Made by a program: the position numbers and the translations under genes | Assembly: GCA_947493955.1 (NCBI GenBank) | Contig: CANLSQ010000001.1 | Location: 62,001-126,000, forward strand | Length of the DNA stretch: 64,000 nucleotides | Source of the DNA: an uncultured Sphingomonadaceae bacterium | Lineage (GTDB): Bacteria; Pseudomonadota; Alphaproteobacteria; Sphingomonadales; Sphingomonadaceae | Reading direction: 5' to 3' | The notes under the pieces: generated by a model | Told to the model about the DNA's origin: nothing | Databases searched by the model: none | Seen by the model: only the letters and a program-made list of their open reading frames with translations | Shown: one piece after another, positions 32,492-42,261 of the stretch | Layout: the number at the start of each line of letters is the position of its first letter | How positions within the stretch are numbered: the first letter of the stretch is position 1

Positions 32492-35386
32492 CTATTTCGC
32501 CAGCATATCCTTCAGATATTGTCCAGTGAAGCTGCCCTTTACCTTGGCAACCTCTTCCGGTGTACCCTCGGCAACAATCTTGCCACCGCGTACGCCGCCT
32601 TCGGGGCCGAGGTCGAGAATGTGATCGGCGGTCTTGATGACGTCGAGATTGTGCTCGATCACCACGACGCTGTTGCCTTGCTCGACCAGCTGGTGGAGCA
32701 CTTGCAGCAATTTTCGGACATCCTCGAAATGCAGTCCGGTGGTCGGTTCATCGAGGATATAGAGCGTCTGACCGGTTGATCGTTTGGAGAGCTCCTTGGC
32801 CAGTTTGACACGTTGCGCCTCGCCGCCCGACAGTGTCGTCGCCTGTTGGCCGACCTTGATATAGCCGAGGCCGACTTCGTAAAGCATCGCCATCTTGTCG
32901 CGGATTGGGGGTACGGCCTTGAAGAAGCTGACCGCATCCTCGACCGTCATGTCGAGTATATCGGCAATGGACTTGCCCTTGAACTTCACCTCCAGCGTCT
33001 CGCGATTATAGCGTTTGCCTCCGCATTCCTCGCAGGTGACATAGACATCGGGCAGGAAGTGCATCTCGATCTTGATCAGCCCGTCACCGCGACACACTTC
33101 GCAGCGCCCGCCTTTGACGTTGAATGAAAAGCGCCCCGGTTTATAGCCGCGCGCCTCGGCCTCGGGCAGGCCGGCAAACCAGTCGCGGATGTTGGTGAAA
33201 GCGCCGGTATAAGTTGCCGGGTTCGATCGCGGTGTCCGGCCAATGGGGGACTGGTCGATATCGATGACCTTGTCGCAATATTGCAGGCCGGTAATTTTAT
33301 CATGCTTGCCCGCAATCACCCGCGCGCCATTGAGCGCCCGCGCGGCGGAAGCATAAAGCGTGTCGATGGTCAGCGATGATTTGCCGGAACCCGACAGGCC
33401 GGTAATGCAGGTAAATGTGCCCAGCGGAATGGATGCGGTAACATTCTGCAGGTTGTTCGCGGTCGCGCCATGCACGGTCAGCTTCTTGCCATTACCCTTG
33501 CGGCGCTTGGCAGGAACCTCGATTTCCCGCGAACCATTTAGGTACGCTGCAGTCAGCGATTTCTTCGATTTCAGAATTTGCTTGAGCGTACCTGTGGCGA
33601 CGACATCACCGCCATGGACGCCCGCGCCGGGTCCCATGTCGACAACATGGTCCGCTGTACGTATAGCATCTTCGTCATGTTCAACGACAATCACGGTATT
33701 GCCAAGATCACGCAGCCGTTTGAGCGTGGTCAGCAAACGGTCATTGTCTCGCTGATGCAGGCCGATGCTCGGTTCGTCCAGCACATAGAGAACACCGCTT
33801 AATCCTGAACCTATTTGGCTCGCCAAACGGATGCGCTGGCTCTCGCCGCCGGACAAGGTACCGCTGGTCCGGTCGAGATTGAGATAATCGAGGCCAACAT
33901 TGTTCAAAAAACCAAGTCGTTCGATAATTTCCTTCAGGATCGGTTCGGCAATCTGCCGCTGGGTCTTGTCGAGCTGATCGGCGAGGCCGTTGAAAAAGTC
34001 CAGCGCGTCGCCCACGCTGCGGCGGGTCGGGATGCTGATATCCTCGCCCGCAATCTTGACGGCCAGCGCTTCTGGCTTCAGCCGCGCGCCGTGACAGACT
34101 TCGCAAGGAGCCGCCGCCTGGAACTTAGCGAGCTCCTCGCGCATCCAGTTGCTTTCGGTTTGCAGCATCCGGCGAGTCAGATTGCCTACCACACCTTCAA
34201 ACGGCTTCTTCACCTCATAGCTCTTGCGCCCGTCCTGAAACCGCAGCGTCACCGGCAGGCCCTGCGTACCGTTCAGGATGATATCGCGGTGATGCTCGGA
34301 CAGATCCTGCCACGGCGTATCGAGCGAAAATTCAAAATGCTTCGCCAGACTGCCCAGCACCTGCATATAATAGGGGCTCGGCGGATTGGACTTGGCCCAG
34401 GGCACGACCGCGCCTTTTTTGATCGAGAGCTCAGGATTGGGTACGACCAATTGCGTATCGAAATGCAGCTTCTCTCCCAAGCCGTCACAGGCGGGGCAGG
34501 CCCCTTGCGGTGCGTTGAACGAAAAGAGCCGCGGCGCGATCTCCTCGATCGTGAAGCCGCTCACCGGACAGGCAAAGCGTTCGGAAAAGACAATGCGGTT
34601 ATCGGGCAGGCCGGTTCCCTTCATCTTGGTTCCGGTCTCCGCTTCCTCGCGGCCCGGGACAACGCCGTCGGCCAGATCAACAAAGGCCAGCCCGTCGGCC
34701 AGCCTCAGCGCCGTCTCGAAACTGTCCGCCAGCCGGGTTTCCATACCATCGCGAACTACCAGCCGGTCGATGACCACTTCAATGTCATGTTTCAGCTTCT
34801 TGTCGAGCTTTGGCGTTTCTTCAATGTCGTAAAATTCGCCGTCAACCCGCACCCGGGTAAAGCCGGCTTTCTGCCATTCGGCAAGCTCCTTGCGATACTC
34901 ACCCTTGCGTCCACGCACAACCGGCGCGAGCAGATAGAAACGGGTTTTCTCTGGTAGCGCCATGACCCGGTCAACCATCTGGCTGACGGTCTGCGCGGTA
35001 ATCGGCTCTCCCGTCGCAGGCGAGTAAGGCACACCGGCACGGGCCCATAACAGGCGCATATAGTCGTAAATCTCGGTGACCGTCGCGACGGTTGAACGCG
35101 GATTGCGCGAGGTCGTCTTCTGCTCGATCGAGATTGCGGGGGACAGGCCCTCGATATGCTCGACATCCGGCTTTTGCATCATCTCCAGAAACTGGCGCGC
35201 ATATGCGGAAAGGGACTCGACATAGCGCCGCTGCCCCTCGGCATAGATGGTATCAAACGCAAGGCTCGACTTGCCGCTGCCGGAAAGGCCGGTAATGACG
35301 ATCAGCTTGTCGCGGGGAAGGTCGATATCAACGCCTTTGAGATTATGCTCCCTGGCGCCTTTGACTTTAATATGGGTAAGACTCAT
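32492..35386 (-). CDS. uvrA: UvrABC excinuclease subunit UvrA
   Basis: DNA-damage recognition ATPase of nucleotide excision repair, 964 residues (normal length 940-970). It has two ABC ATPase modules: Walker [10 protein letters not shown] near residues 33-41 and again in the second half, two LSGGE signatures and the large zinc modules (CPVSG...CPACDG and CEVCRGDG...CEECGGKRY). An SOS box lies upstream at 35444-35458, so LexA control is expected. A long open frame on the other strand (33815-34957) is a shadow of this gene. Confidence 0.98.
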   Translation of the reverse strand: MSLTHIKVKGAREHNLKGVDIDLPRDKLIVITGLSGSGKSSLAFDTIYAEGQRRYVESLSAYARQFLEMMQKPDVEHIEGLSPAISIEQKTTSRNPRSTVATVTEIYDYMRLLWARAGVPYSPATGEPITAQTVSQMVDRVMALPEKTRFYLLAPVVRGRKGEYRKELAEWQKAGFTRVRVDGEFYDIEETPKLDKKLKHDIEVVIDRLVVRDGMETRLADSFETALRLADGLAFVDLADGVVPGREEAETGTKMKGTGLPDNRIVFSERFACPVSGFTIEEIAPRLFSFNAPQGACPACDGLGEKLHFDTQLVVPNPELSIKKGAVVPWAKSNPPSPYYMQVLGSLAKHFEFSLDTPWQDLSEHHRDIILNGTQGLPVTLRFQDGRKSYEVKKPFEGVVGNLTRRMLQTESNWMREELAKFQAAAPCEVCHGARLKPEALAVKIAGEDISIPTRRSVGDALDFFNGLADQLDKTQRQIAEPILKEIIERLGFLNNVGLDYLNLDRTSGTLSGGESQRIRLASQIGSGLSGVLYVLDEPSIGLHQRDNDRLLTTLKRLRDLGNTVIVVEHDEDAIRTADHVVDMGPGAGVHGGDVVATGTLKQILKSKKSLTAAYLNGSREIEVPAKRRKGNGKKLTVHGATANNLQNVTASIPLGTFTCITGLSGSGKSSLTIDTLYASAARALNGARVIAGKHDKITGLQYCDKVIDIDQSPIGRTPRSNPATYTGAFTNIRDWFAGLPEAEARGYKPGRFSFNVKGGRCEVCRGDGLIKIEMHFLPDVYVTCEECGGKRYNRETLEVKFKGKSIADILDMTVEDAVSFFKAVPPIRDKMAMLYEVGLGYIKVGQQATTLSGGEAQRVKLAKELSKRSTGQTLYILDEPTTGLHFEDVRKLLQVLHQLVEQGNSVVVIEHNLDVIKTADHILDLGPEGGVRGGKIVAEGTPEEVAKVKGSFTGQYLKDMLAK

Positions 35387-35443
35387 GCGCGTGCTTTGCC
35401 GAAGATGTTGAAGAGAGTCCAGCGGGTCATAAGACCATATTAT

Positions 35444-35458
35444 GTTCTATATATGTTC
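35444..35458 (-). promoter_or_regulatory. LexA (SOS) box upstream of uvrA
   Basis: GTTC-TATATAT-GTTC on the plus strand (GAAC-N7-GAAC on the coding strand) matches the alphaproteobacterial LexA operator, which is a direct repeat. It is 58 bases upstream of the uvrA start. Confidence 0.88.
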
Positions 35459-35638
35459 TTTTTGCAAGCGGGTTTTCGATGTACATTTATCAGAGAGGAA
35501 CGGGAGAAAAAACCCACTATCACCGTAGTTTACCGTAATTGTATGGAGCACTGCCAGCTTTTATCCGATGCGAAGGCAATCTATGAAGTGGATCAACGCG
35601 GGTGGGGATCCATGGTTTAACTCAAAGGAATCTGATTC

Positions 35639-36031
35639 ATGCGTCAATTGTCCCCGGGAATTTTTCTTTCGCTCGTGACAATCGGATGCACGACAATGCC
35701 CGCCGGGCAGACTGCATCGGACAATGAAAGCCGCAATATTGTCGCAGCTGAAGATGGTAGGGTGAGGCAGGGATTGGCATTTGCCGAGGCGCATTGTGCC
35801 GCCTGTCATAATGTCGCGGATGGACAGGCATCTTCAAATCCGCAAGCGCCGCCGTTTATTGCAATAGCTAACACCCGCGGACTGACGGATGGAACGCTGA
35901 CCAGTTGGCTCAGCGACTCCCATAATTATCCCGAGTTGATGGATTTCGAGATTGCAAGCGCGGATATTGACGATCTTGCCGCCTATATTCTGACGCTGCA
36001 AAGCGCTGACTATAAACCGCCCATTCAATAA
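35639..36031 (+). CDS. Cytochrome c family lipoprotein
   Basis: Protein of 130 residues. A lipobox (TIGC, lipidation at Cys17) suggests membrane anchoring. One heme-binding motif CAACH (Cys53-His57) and a Met in YPELMDFEI that could be the distal ligand are visible; the rest fits a small monoheme c-type cytochrome. AAAGGA lies nine bases before the ATG. Redox partner unknown. It precedes a serine hydrolase gene by 100 bases, with a palindrome between them. Confidence 0.9.
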   Translation: MRQLSPGIFLSLVTIGCTTMPAGQTASDNESRNIVAAEDGRVRQGLAFAEAHCAACHNVADGQASSNPQAPPFIAIANTRGLTDGTLTSWLSDSHNYPELMDFEIASADIDDLAAYILTLQSADYKPPIQ

Positions 36032-36094
36032 ACGGATATTTTTGGTCACCGGTCTTGCCAGCGCGATATCACCGTTGCACTTCTTCAGTATTGC

Positions 36095-36114
36095 TGTATT
36101 AATATGGTAATACA
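36095..36114 (+). promoter_or_regulatory. Palindrome upstream of the serine hydrolase
   Basis: TGTATT-N8-AATACA, the same core and spacing as the longer repeat at 21401-21436. It lies 16 bases before the GTG start and may be an operator for one shared regulator. Confidence 0.5.
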
Positions 36115-36130
36115 ATATCGGGAGTTGGTC

Positions 36131-37285
36131 GTGAAACATATTCTATCATTTGGTCCTGCACTATGCGCAATGGCGGTAATATCGGGGCCGGCGATAGCAG
36201 GAGCGGGTCAGGAAGACCCTGCTTCCCAAGCCCAGCCCGCAATTACGAAACAGGATGACGGCGCAACTGTTCTAAAAAACAAAATCATTGCCAAACTCCC
36301 GACCTGGCTCGCAGAATATGACGTTCCAAGCGCGGCCATTGCCTATATCTCCGATGGCCAAGTGGCATGGACCCATGTCGCGGGTGAGGCGGAACCCGGC
36401 AAGGCCGCGACGGCGGATACGCTTTACAATATCGCCTCCATGACCAAGCCCTTGGTGGCGGAAACCGTTGTGCGACTAGCGAAGGGTAAGGCCTTTACGC
36501 TGGATGGGAGTATGGCCGGCAGCTGGGTTGATCCGGATATCAAATCCGACCCGCGTCACAAGCTTCTGACGCCGCGCATGGCTCTGGTTCACCGCACCGG
36601 CTTTCCCAACTGGCGTTACCAGACCAAGGATGTTCTGACCTTTAAAGATGATCCGGATACCAAATTCGGATATTCGGGCGAAGGCTTTCAATATATGGCC
36701 CGCTTCGCCGAAAAGAAGATGAGCATGCCTCTGGAGAAACTGGTGGCCCAACAGATATTTGAACCGGCGGGCATGACTCGGACCAGCTTTACCGAAAAAC
36801 CCTGGTTTGCCGGCCGGATCGCAATGTCACGCAATGGCAAGGGTGAGCATGCTCATGCCACGGTGCGCAAGGACTGGAATGCAGCGGACGATGTCTGGTC
36901 CACCATTGGCGACTATGCGCGTTTTCTGACCTGGATGATGGCCAATCCGGTGAGCGATAAGCCAGCAGAGAACTATTGGACCGCCGAGGAAAATCTCGGT
37001 GGACAGATTTGCGGCGAGGGGCGGCTGGCGGCAGAGGTTTGTCCGAAAATCCTTGGCTTTGTTGGTGGCTGGAATGTTTATCATACCGCGGATAATGTCA
37101 TCGTCATGCATGGCGGCGGGGATGTCGGCGAGAGGACTTTGGGTTTTTTTGATCCGGTTAATAAAACCGGTGCAGTGATCTTCACCAATGGAGCCAAGGG
37201 TCAGAAAGTCATCCGCGACACTGTGAAAATTTTATATCCTGACCCCAGTTTGGTGGCGTTTATGGAATTGCAGGCGGGACGATAG
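36131..37285 (+). CDS. Serine hydrolase (class C beta-lactamase-like)
   Basis: Protein of 384 residues. I choose GTG at 36131, eight bases after GGGAG; an ATG at 36104 is inside the palindrome. A signal peptide is visible (ends SGPAIAGA), so it is exported. The active-site SMTK (Ser103, Lys106) and the SGEGFQYMAR region with the Tyr of the YxN-like motif are present; a HGGGD block near the end replaces KTG. This fits the esterase/beta-lactamase class C family (EstB type) rather than a classical AmpC. Confidence 0.9.
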   Translation: MKHILSFGPALCAMAVISGPAIAGAGQEDPASQAQPAITKQDDGATVLKNKIIAKLPTWLAEYDVPSAAIAYISDGQVAWTHVAGEAEPGKAATADTLYNIASMTKPLVAETVVRLAKGKAFTLDGSMAGSWVDPDIKSDPRHKLLTPRMALVHRTGFPNWRYQTKDVLTFKDDPDTKFGYSGEGFQYMARFAEKKMSMPLEKLVAQQIFEPAGMTRTSFTEKPWFAGRIAMSRNGKGEHAHATVRKDWNAADDVWSTIGDYARFLTWMMANPVSDKPAENYWTAEENLGGQICGEGRLAAEVCPKILGFVGGWNVYHTADNVIVMHGGGDVGERTLGFFDPVNKTGAVIFTNGAKGQKVIRDTVKILYPDPSLVAFMELQAGR

Positions 37286-37293
37286 GCGTAGGC

Positions 37294-37671
37294 TTATCCG
37301 TTCGCCAGCAATCCCCACAAACCCAACAGGGTGATGGGCGCAAATAACCAGCCTTGCGGCGCTTTGCGATGGCTCTGGCCGATAGCAGAAACCAGGCCGA
37401 TACCTGTGAGTGTGAAGCCTGCTGCCAAAATGGTTCCAGCAACGGCATAGGGTTGCTGCCCCAAAAAATAGGAGAGGAAAAAGAACAGCGACATCGCGGC
37501 GATGGAAACGGTCGTGAAATGCCAGCAGAGATACTGGACATCGCGTACAAGCGGATCAAGTTCAACCGATTGCCGCAACGGACGCGCTATTTCGCGTCCG
37601 CCCATAAATAAATGCACGGCAAACCAGATTGCAGAGATTATCGCTGCCAGGGCATAAAGATAGCTGGTCAC
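37294..37671 (-). CDS. Conserved membrane protein of unknown function
   Basis: Protein of 125 residues with four hydrophobic segments, first MTSYLYALAAIISAIWFAVH and last ITLLGLWGLLA. The blocks LFMGGREIARPLRQ and VQYLCWHFTTVSIA suggest a conserved small membrane family I cannot name. It ends eight bases after the convergent serine hydrolase. Confidence 0.8.
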   Translation of the reverse strand: MTSYLYALAAIISAIWFAVHLFMGGREIARPLRQSVELDPLVRDVQYLCWHFTTVSIAAMSLFFFLSYFLGQQPYAVAGTILAAGFTLTGIGLVSAIGQSHRKAPQGWLFAPITLLGLWGLLANG

Positions 37672-37745
37672 GTCTATTCTCCTGTCAGTTTTTGCATCAA
37701 TGCTGATGCCCGGTTTTTTTGGAGCTGCAATGATTTAACCGGCTT

Positions 37746-39356
37746 TTAGCGGCCTGGGAAGTGTTCGCCGCTCCACACATCAATTGTCCCGCCATCTTTG
37801 ACAGGCACCACACCGCGGCCGAACCAGACAAAACGGGCGGTTGGCACTGTCAGAGCATTGTCATAATTTTCGGTCGCATAGGCTGCCTCATAGCCCATCA
37901 GGCCCAGGCTGGTCGGGAATAGCTGGCTTAGACTGCGGCCACCGGGTTCAGCAACACCATAAACCTCATGCATCCCGGCAGGCAGAAAGGCGATGAGCGG
38001 AACAGAGAATTCCTCTTGTACCGGGTCTCCGCTGCAATGGGGCGTGACGCCGTCCCTGATATTCTGGCCATGATCGGATGTATAAAAAATCGCGACTCTC
38101 GATCGGTCGACGCCATCGAGCAGCGCGTCGAAAAACCCGGCTTTGGAATAGGATATCGCCTTGTCATATTGCGCCTGTGTGCTGCTGCCATCGGGCAGGG
38201 CGCCTTTGGGATAATGGTCGCGATATTGGAAATGCACACCGCGCAGCAGGGCATAGGTGAATTGTTTCCCCTCGCTTTTCAGATCGGCGTTGAGCATGCG
38301 GGCGATGGCGAGATCGGTTCTCTGACCGTTGTCAACATTGCGATAGCTGCCGATCAGTGCCCGCTCCGGTACCAGTAACAGGTTTTGCGGTGGACCGGTT
38401 ACCTGTCCGTCGATCATTGTCGTGGCATAACCAGCCCTGGCCGCGTAACTCCAGATGGATGGTGTGCGGCGCAGGTCAGTGGTGCCATTGACCCGGCGGA
38501 CATTGACACCGGAGCGCAACGCGACATTGGAAGGCGTGCTGCAATGGCCCATGGATGCCGCTTCGCCAAAATCAATGTGCTGGATTCCGGCAATTTTCGG
38601 AGCGATAATCCGGTTGAAACCGTCATGGGAAACGCTTTCGTCGATCAGCCAGATGATCTTGTCAATCTCTGTATCTTGTCCGGGGATGGCCGACACTTCG
38701 GCGCGGGCCGGAGGCGGATCGGCGGTGACGATGGCTGCAGCAAAATTATAGATATTGCGCTCTGCGGCAAGCGGGTAGAGGCCAAGCGGCGGCCATAAAA
38801 ACGAAGGAGCGATGAGCAAGGCGATCAACGCTGAGGCAGTTTTTCCTCCGGCAAACCGGTTCACGGTCAGCTGACGCACCGGATCGCGCAGCGCTCTTCT
38901 GGCACCGATCATCAGGATGATGGAGATGAGCAATTTGCCTAGCGCTAGTCCCAATGGAGCGGCAAACTCACCGGCCGCCGCGCCGGCCTGCCGCGCTTCT
39001 GTCAGCAGCCAGCCGCTTTTTTGCAGATCAAGCGTATCGCCGACAATCTGGCTGTAAATGCCATTGATACCGGCGGATATGCCGACAAAGGCAATGCAGA
39101 CTAAAAACCATTTGCGCGGCAACAGGATGGTGGCTGCGAACAGCAGCAAGGCCTGCGCTGCAAAGGATAGCAACGCCCAGCTGGCATTGACATAGTCATA
39201 GGCCGCCGCTCGATACAGGACCGAATGTGTCAGCAAGACCTGGTTGATCAGCGCGTAAGCTCCGCAGAATAGCAGAAAACCGGTCAGAATCCGGACAACA
39301 GGCCATTTGGCACTGGAATCGACGCCAGAAAGACTATCGGAAAGGCCATTGTTCAC
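37746..39356 (-). CDS. Sulfatase-like membrane hydrolase/transferase
   Basis: Protein of 536 residues with GTG start. About five hydrophobic helices occupy the first 210 residues; an alkaline-phosphatase-superfamily domain follows. LWLIDESVSHDGF resembles the metal-binding start, GHCSTPSNVALRSG holds the probable catalytic Thr/Ser, and FYTSDHGQNIRDG is a metal site. This layout is close to phosphoethanolamine transferases (EptA/CptA type) and LtaS-like enzymes acting on lipids or polysaccharides at the periplasmic face. The substrate cannot be stated. Confidence 0.85.
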   Translation of the reverse strand: MNNGLSDSLSGVDSSAKWPVVRILTGFLLFCGAYALINQVLLTHSVLYRAAAYDYVNASWALLSFAAQALLLFAATILLPRKWFLVCIAFVGISAGINGIYSQIVGDTLDLQKSGWLLTEARQAGAAAGEFAAPLGLALGKLLISIILMIGARRALRDPVRQLTVNRFAGGKTASALIALLIAPSFLWPPLGLYPLAAERNIYNFAAAIVTADPPPARAEVSAIPGQDTEIDKIIWLIDESVSHDGFNRIIAPKIAGIQHIDFGEAASMGHCSTPSNVALRSGVNVRRVNGTTDLRRTPSIWSYAARAGYATTMIDGQVTGPPQNLLLVPERALIGSYRNVDNGQRTDLAIARMLNADLKSEGKQFTYALLRGVHFQYRDHYPKGALPDGSSTQAQYDKAISYSKAGFFDALLDGVDRSRVAIFYTSDHGQNIRDGVTPHCSGDPVQEEFSVPLIAFLPAGMHEVYGVAEPGGRSLSQLFPTSLGLMGYEAAYATENYDNALTVPTARFVWFGRGVVPVKDGGTIDVWSGEHFPGR

Positions 39357-39622
39357 GCGCTGCTTCTCACATCAAAAAGCTGGTAATCAGGAGATTTACT
39401 ATGGCGCAAAGCCCTTAAGAATAGGTGACCTTGAGCCATTTTGTGATATTTTGGCGGTTTCTGTCAGGGCCCGGCAAACGGTTGTCGAAGCCTGTTCTCT
39501 TTTCGTCGAAAGCGGCTGCCCTGTCGAACTGCGTTGACATATTACGGACAAGAGCCACAATGTGATCCTGTTTGGTTACGCATCGGGATCGCCACGGCTT
39601 GAACACAGGGGGATGGTGCCAC

Positions 39623-40303
39623 ATGACAAAAGTGGTTCGTAATTTGGTATTTCGGGAATTTATGCCCTCCGCATGGGCAAGCTCCTTTTCCCGTTCTGGT
39701 ATCCCCGGATCCGATACCCGAAGCGCCCAACCCCTATTCTGCGCTTTGTTTGCGACTTTATTGGCATCATCCCCTATTTTCTCGTCGTCTGCTATTGCGC
39801 AATCGACCCCTTCCACAGCACCGACGGCAAAAACACCGCCACCACCGTGTGCCAGTGCCGATCATCGCGCCTTCGATTTCTGGATCGGAACCTGGGATGT
39901 CACGCCGGCTGGCAAGGATGCACCGACAGCAATTAACAGTATCAGTGCCCAACATGGCGGTTGTGTCATTCGCGAAGAATATCAGACACAAGGCGGTTAC
40001 ACGGGAATGAGCATGAGCTTTTATGATGCGGCTCGCAAAAACTGGCACCAGACCTGGATGGGGGCGGACGGCACGGCCCTGTTCATCGCAGGCGGTCTTA
40101 ATGACAAGGGCGAAATGCTGCTCAGCAACGCCAACTGGCCGGGTTATGTCAAAGGCTCACCGGTCAACCGCGTCACTTGGACCCCGAACCGCAAGGACGG
40201 GGCTGTCGAAAGCGTGCGCCAGCATTGGCAAAGTTCGGCCGATGGCGGTCAGAGTTGGACGACGGTTTTTGACGGACTTTACGTCAAGCGGACCGAAAAC
40301 TGA
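39623..40303 (+). CDS. Exported protein with a FDFWIGTWDV-type domain
   Basis: Protein of 226 residues. I use the ATG at 39623, eight bases after AGGGGGAT; alternatives are 39572 and 39662. A hydrophobic segment (LFCALFATLLASSPIF, then SSSAIAQ) near residue 60 looks like a late signal peptide, so the true start may be the ATG at 39662. The mature part begins RAFDFWIGTWDVTPAGKDA and runs as a beta-rich domain (TGMSMSFYDAARKNWHQTWM). I recognise it as a conserved DUF1579-like hypothetical; function unknown. Confidence 0.78.
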   Translation: MTKVVRNLVFREFMPSAWASSFSRSGIPGSDTRSAQPLFCALFATLLASSPIFSSSAIAQSTPSTAPTAKTPPPPCASADHRAFDFWIGTWDVTPAGKDAPTAINSISAQHGGCVIREEYQTQGGYTGMSMSFYDAARKNWHQTWMGADGTALFIAGGLNDKGEMLLSNANWPGYVKGSPVNRVTWTPNRKDGAVESVRQHWQSSADGGQSWTTVFDGLYVKRTEN

Positions 40304-40310
40304 TCAAAGA

Positions 40311-40976
40311 CTAACCGCGCTCTTGCGCAACCAGATCCCGGACAAAGCCGATCAATCCCGTTTGCCGCGATCGTCGCATCCGTTCCGTGGCGAGTATTTG
40401 TTTGACCTTTGCGAAACAGGCGTCGAGATCGTCGTTGATCAGGACATAGTCATAGCCGTCCCAATGGCTGATCTCACTGGCTGCACGCTGCATTCGGCTG
40501 TCGATAATTTCATTGCTGTCGGTCGCTCTGGCTTCCAACCGCTCACGTAATTCAGCGAGTGAGGGGGGCAGGATGAAGATACGGACGACATCTTCGCCGC
40601 CGCGTTGATACAGTTGCTGTGTGCCCTGCCAGTCGATATCAAACAGAACGTCTTGTCCGTCTTCGAGATTTTTCTGAACCGGAGCCGCAGGGGTTGCATA
40701 GCGGTTGCCAAAAACGGTGGCATATTCCAGGAAGGCATGATCGGCGACCATTTCTTCAAACTCGTCGCCACTGACGAAATAATAGTCCTTGCCATGTTCT
40801 TCGCCGGGGCGTTGCGGCCGGGTGGTGACAGACACCGACATGGCAATCTGGTCATCTGCTTCGAGCAGCATGCGCGCGAGTGTCGATTTGCCAGCACCAG
40901 AGGGCGAAGAGAGAACAAACAGAAGGCCGCGGCGGCTCAGTTCGTCATGCGGAAGGGAAGAAATATCGTCGGCCAT
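40311..40976 (-). CDS. gmk: Guanylate kinase
   Basis: GMP kinase of 221 residues from the ATG at 40976 (230 from 41003). P-loop SSPSGAGKSTL, the GMP-binding VSVTTRPQRPGEEHGKDYYF block, and the IDWQGTQQL segment are all present. Neither start has a clear ribosome binding site; I prefer 40976 because the added residues of the longer form are not conserved in type. An essential enzyme of guanine nucleotide synthesis. Confidence 0.96.
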   Translation of the reverse strand: MADDISSLPHDELSRRGLLFVLSSPSGAGKSTLARMLLEADDQIAMSVSVTTRPQRPGEEHGKDYYFVSGDEFEEMVADHAFLEYATVFGNRYATPAAPVQKNLEDGQDVLFDIDWQGTQQLYQRGGEDVVRIFILPPSLAELRERLEARATDSNEIIDSRMQRAASEISHWDGYDYVLINDDLDACFAKVKQILATERMRRSRQTGLIGFVRDLVAQERG

Positions 40977-41142
40977 AGCGGCTATTGGCCGAGAAGGGGG
41001 CATGCCGTCAAGATGCTAGTCGCGATTGCTGGCAGATGTTACAGGACTGGCTGTCGCACTGATCGGATGACAGGTCGGAATTTTATGTTTATCAAGCGGT
41101 TGCAAGAGCTTTCGTCCGCTAAAAAAATGGTGATCTAGAATT

Positions 41143-42261
41143 ATGTTTCAGGGCCGCGTCAGCACGATATTCTTCTCGGTCGGCATAACGATCATGATCG
41201 GCTGGCTGTTCTATGTCGGCAAGGATATCATCCTGCCGATCGTGACCGCGATCATCTTGCTTCAGATACTCTATTCCGCCAGCGCAGCGGTCGCCCGCAT
41301 TCCCGGGCTGGGTCGCTCACCGATGTGGCTGCGTGCTACGCTCGCTTTGTTCGGGGTCGTCTTGCTTCTATTCGCGATGACCCGGATGCTGGTGGCGTCA
41401 CTGCAGACTTTGGTGCCATCACTGCCCACTTATCAGAGCAATCTGGAAAACCTGTTCGCGGCCTGGTTCCCCGCGCCGCAAGAGACCGCAGCGGTCAAAA
41501 CCGACATGGGTGAGATGATGGCATCGCCTGGCCTGATGATTGATCGCGGCAGCGAAGCCGTGGTGAAAGCGGTTAGCGAGTTTGCCACCAGGTTGCTGAC
41601 TGAGGTTGATATTGCGGCCATAGCGCAATCGGTATTGTCTTCGCTGACCAGTTTTGGCGGATTTGTTTTTATTACAATTCTCTATGCCTCTTTCATGCTC
41701 AGCGAAATTACCGGCTTTCCGGCAAAAGTGCAGCGCGCCTTTGGTAATGCAAGTGACTCAAAAGACACGATGAACATGATTGCGCGGATCAACCACGATA
41801 TTGGCAGCTATCTGGCGACCAAGACCCTGATCAACATCATGCTGGGCGTGATTTGCTGGGTCATCATGGTGGCGCTTGGTATCGAATATGCGGCGCTGTG
41901 GGCGATCATTATCGGCTTGCTCAACTATATCCCCTATATCGGCTCGATTGTCGGCGTCGCTTTTCCCGCGCTGTTCGCGGTTGCCCAGTTCGGTACGCTG
42001 ACCATACCTCTGGTCGCTACCGGCCTCATGACGGCCGCACAGGTCATCATCGGCAATGTGGTGGAGCCGCGCATGCTTAGCAAATCGGTCAATCTGAGCC
42101 CAATGGTCGTACTCGTAGCGCTTTCGGTCTGGAGCACCCTGTGGGGCATTCCCGGCGCGATATTGGCGGTGCCCTTCACGACTATTTTGATGATCATATT
42201 GGCTGGCCGCAAAGGCACCAAACCTATTGCTGCTCTTTTGTCGAGTGACGGTAAGGTCTAG
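41143..42261 (+). CDS. AI-2E family transporter
   Basis: Inner-membrane protein of 372 residues with about seven to eight hydrophobic segments. The C-terminal half (IEYAALWAIIIGLLNYIPYIG, GNVVEPRMLSKSVNLSP, WGIPGAILAVPFT) is the AI-2E/PerM family signature. Members include export proteins of unknown substrate, some linked to Na+/H+ exchange; the autoinducer name is historical. Its stop overlaps the stop of the convergent MFS gene by four bases. Confidence 0.93.
   Translation: MFQGRVSTIFFSVGITIMIGWLFYVGKDIILPIVTAIILLQILYSASAAVARIPGLGRSPMWLRATLALFGVVLLLFAMTRMLVASLQTLVPSLPTYQSNLENLFAAWFPAPQETAAVKTDMGEMMASPGLMIDRGSEAVVKAVSEFATRLLTEVDIAAIAQSVLSSLTSFGGFVFITILYASFMLSEITGFPAKVQRAFGNASDSKDTMNMIARINHDIGSYLATKTLINIMLGVICWVIMVALGIEYAALWAIIIGLLNYIPYIGSIVGVAFPALFAVAQFGTLTIPLVATGLMTAAQVIIGNVVEPRMLSKSVNLSPMVVLVALSVWSTLWGIPGAILAVPFTTILMIILAGRKGTKPIAALLSSDGKV

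Noticed and set aside
33815-34957. Long plus-strand open frame of 380 codons opposite uvrA
   Set aside because: It mirrors the codon bias of uvrA on the other strand; the uvrA protein is unmistakable and the frame shows no family motifs.
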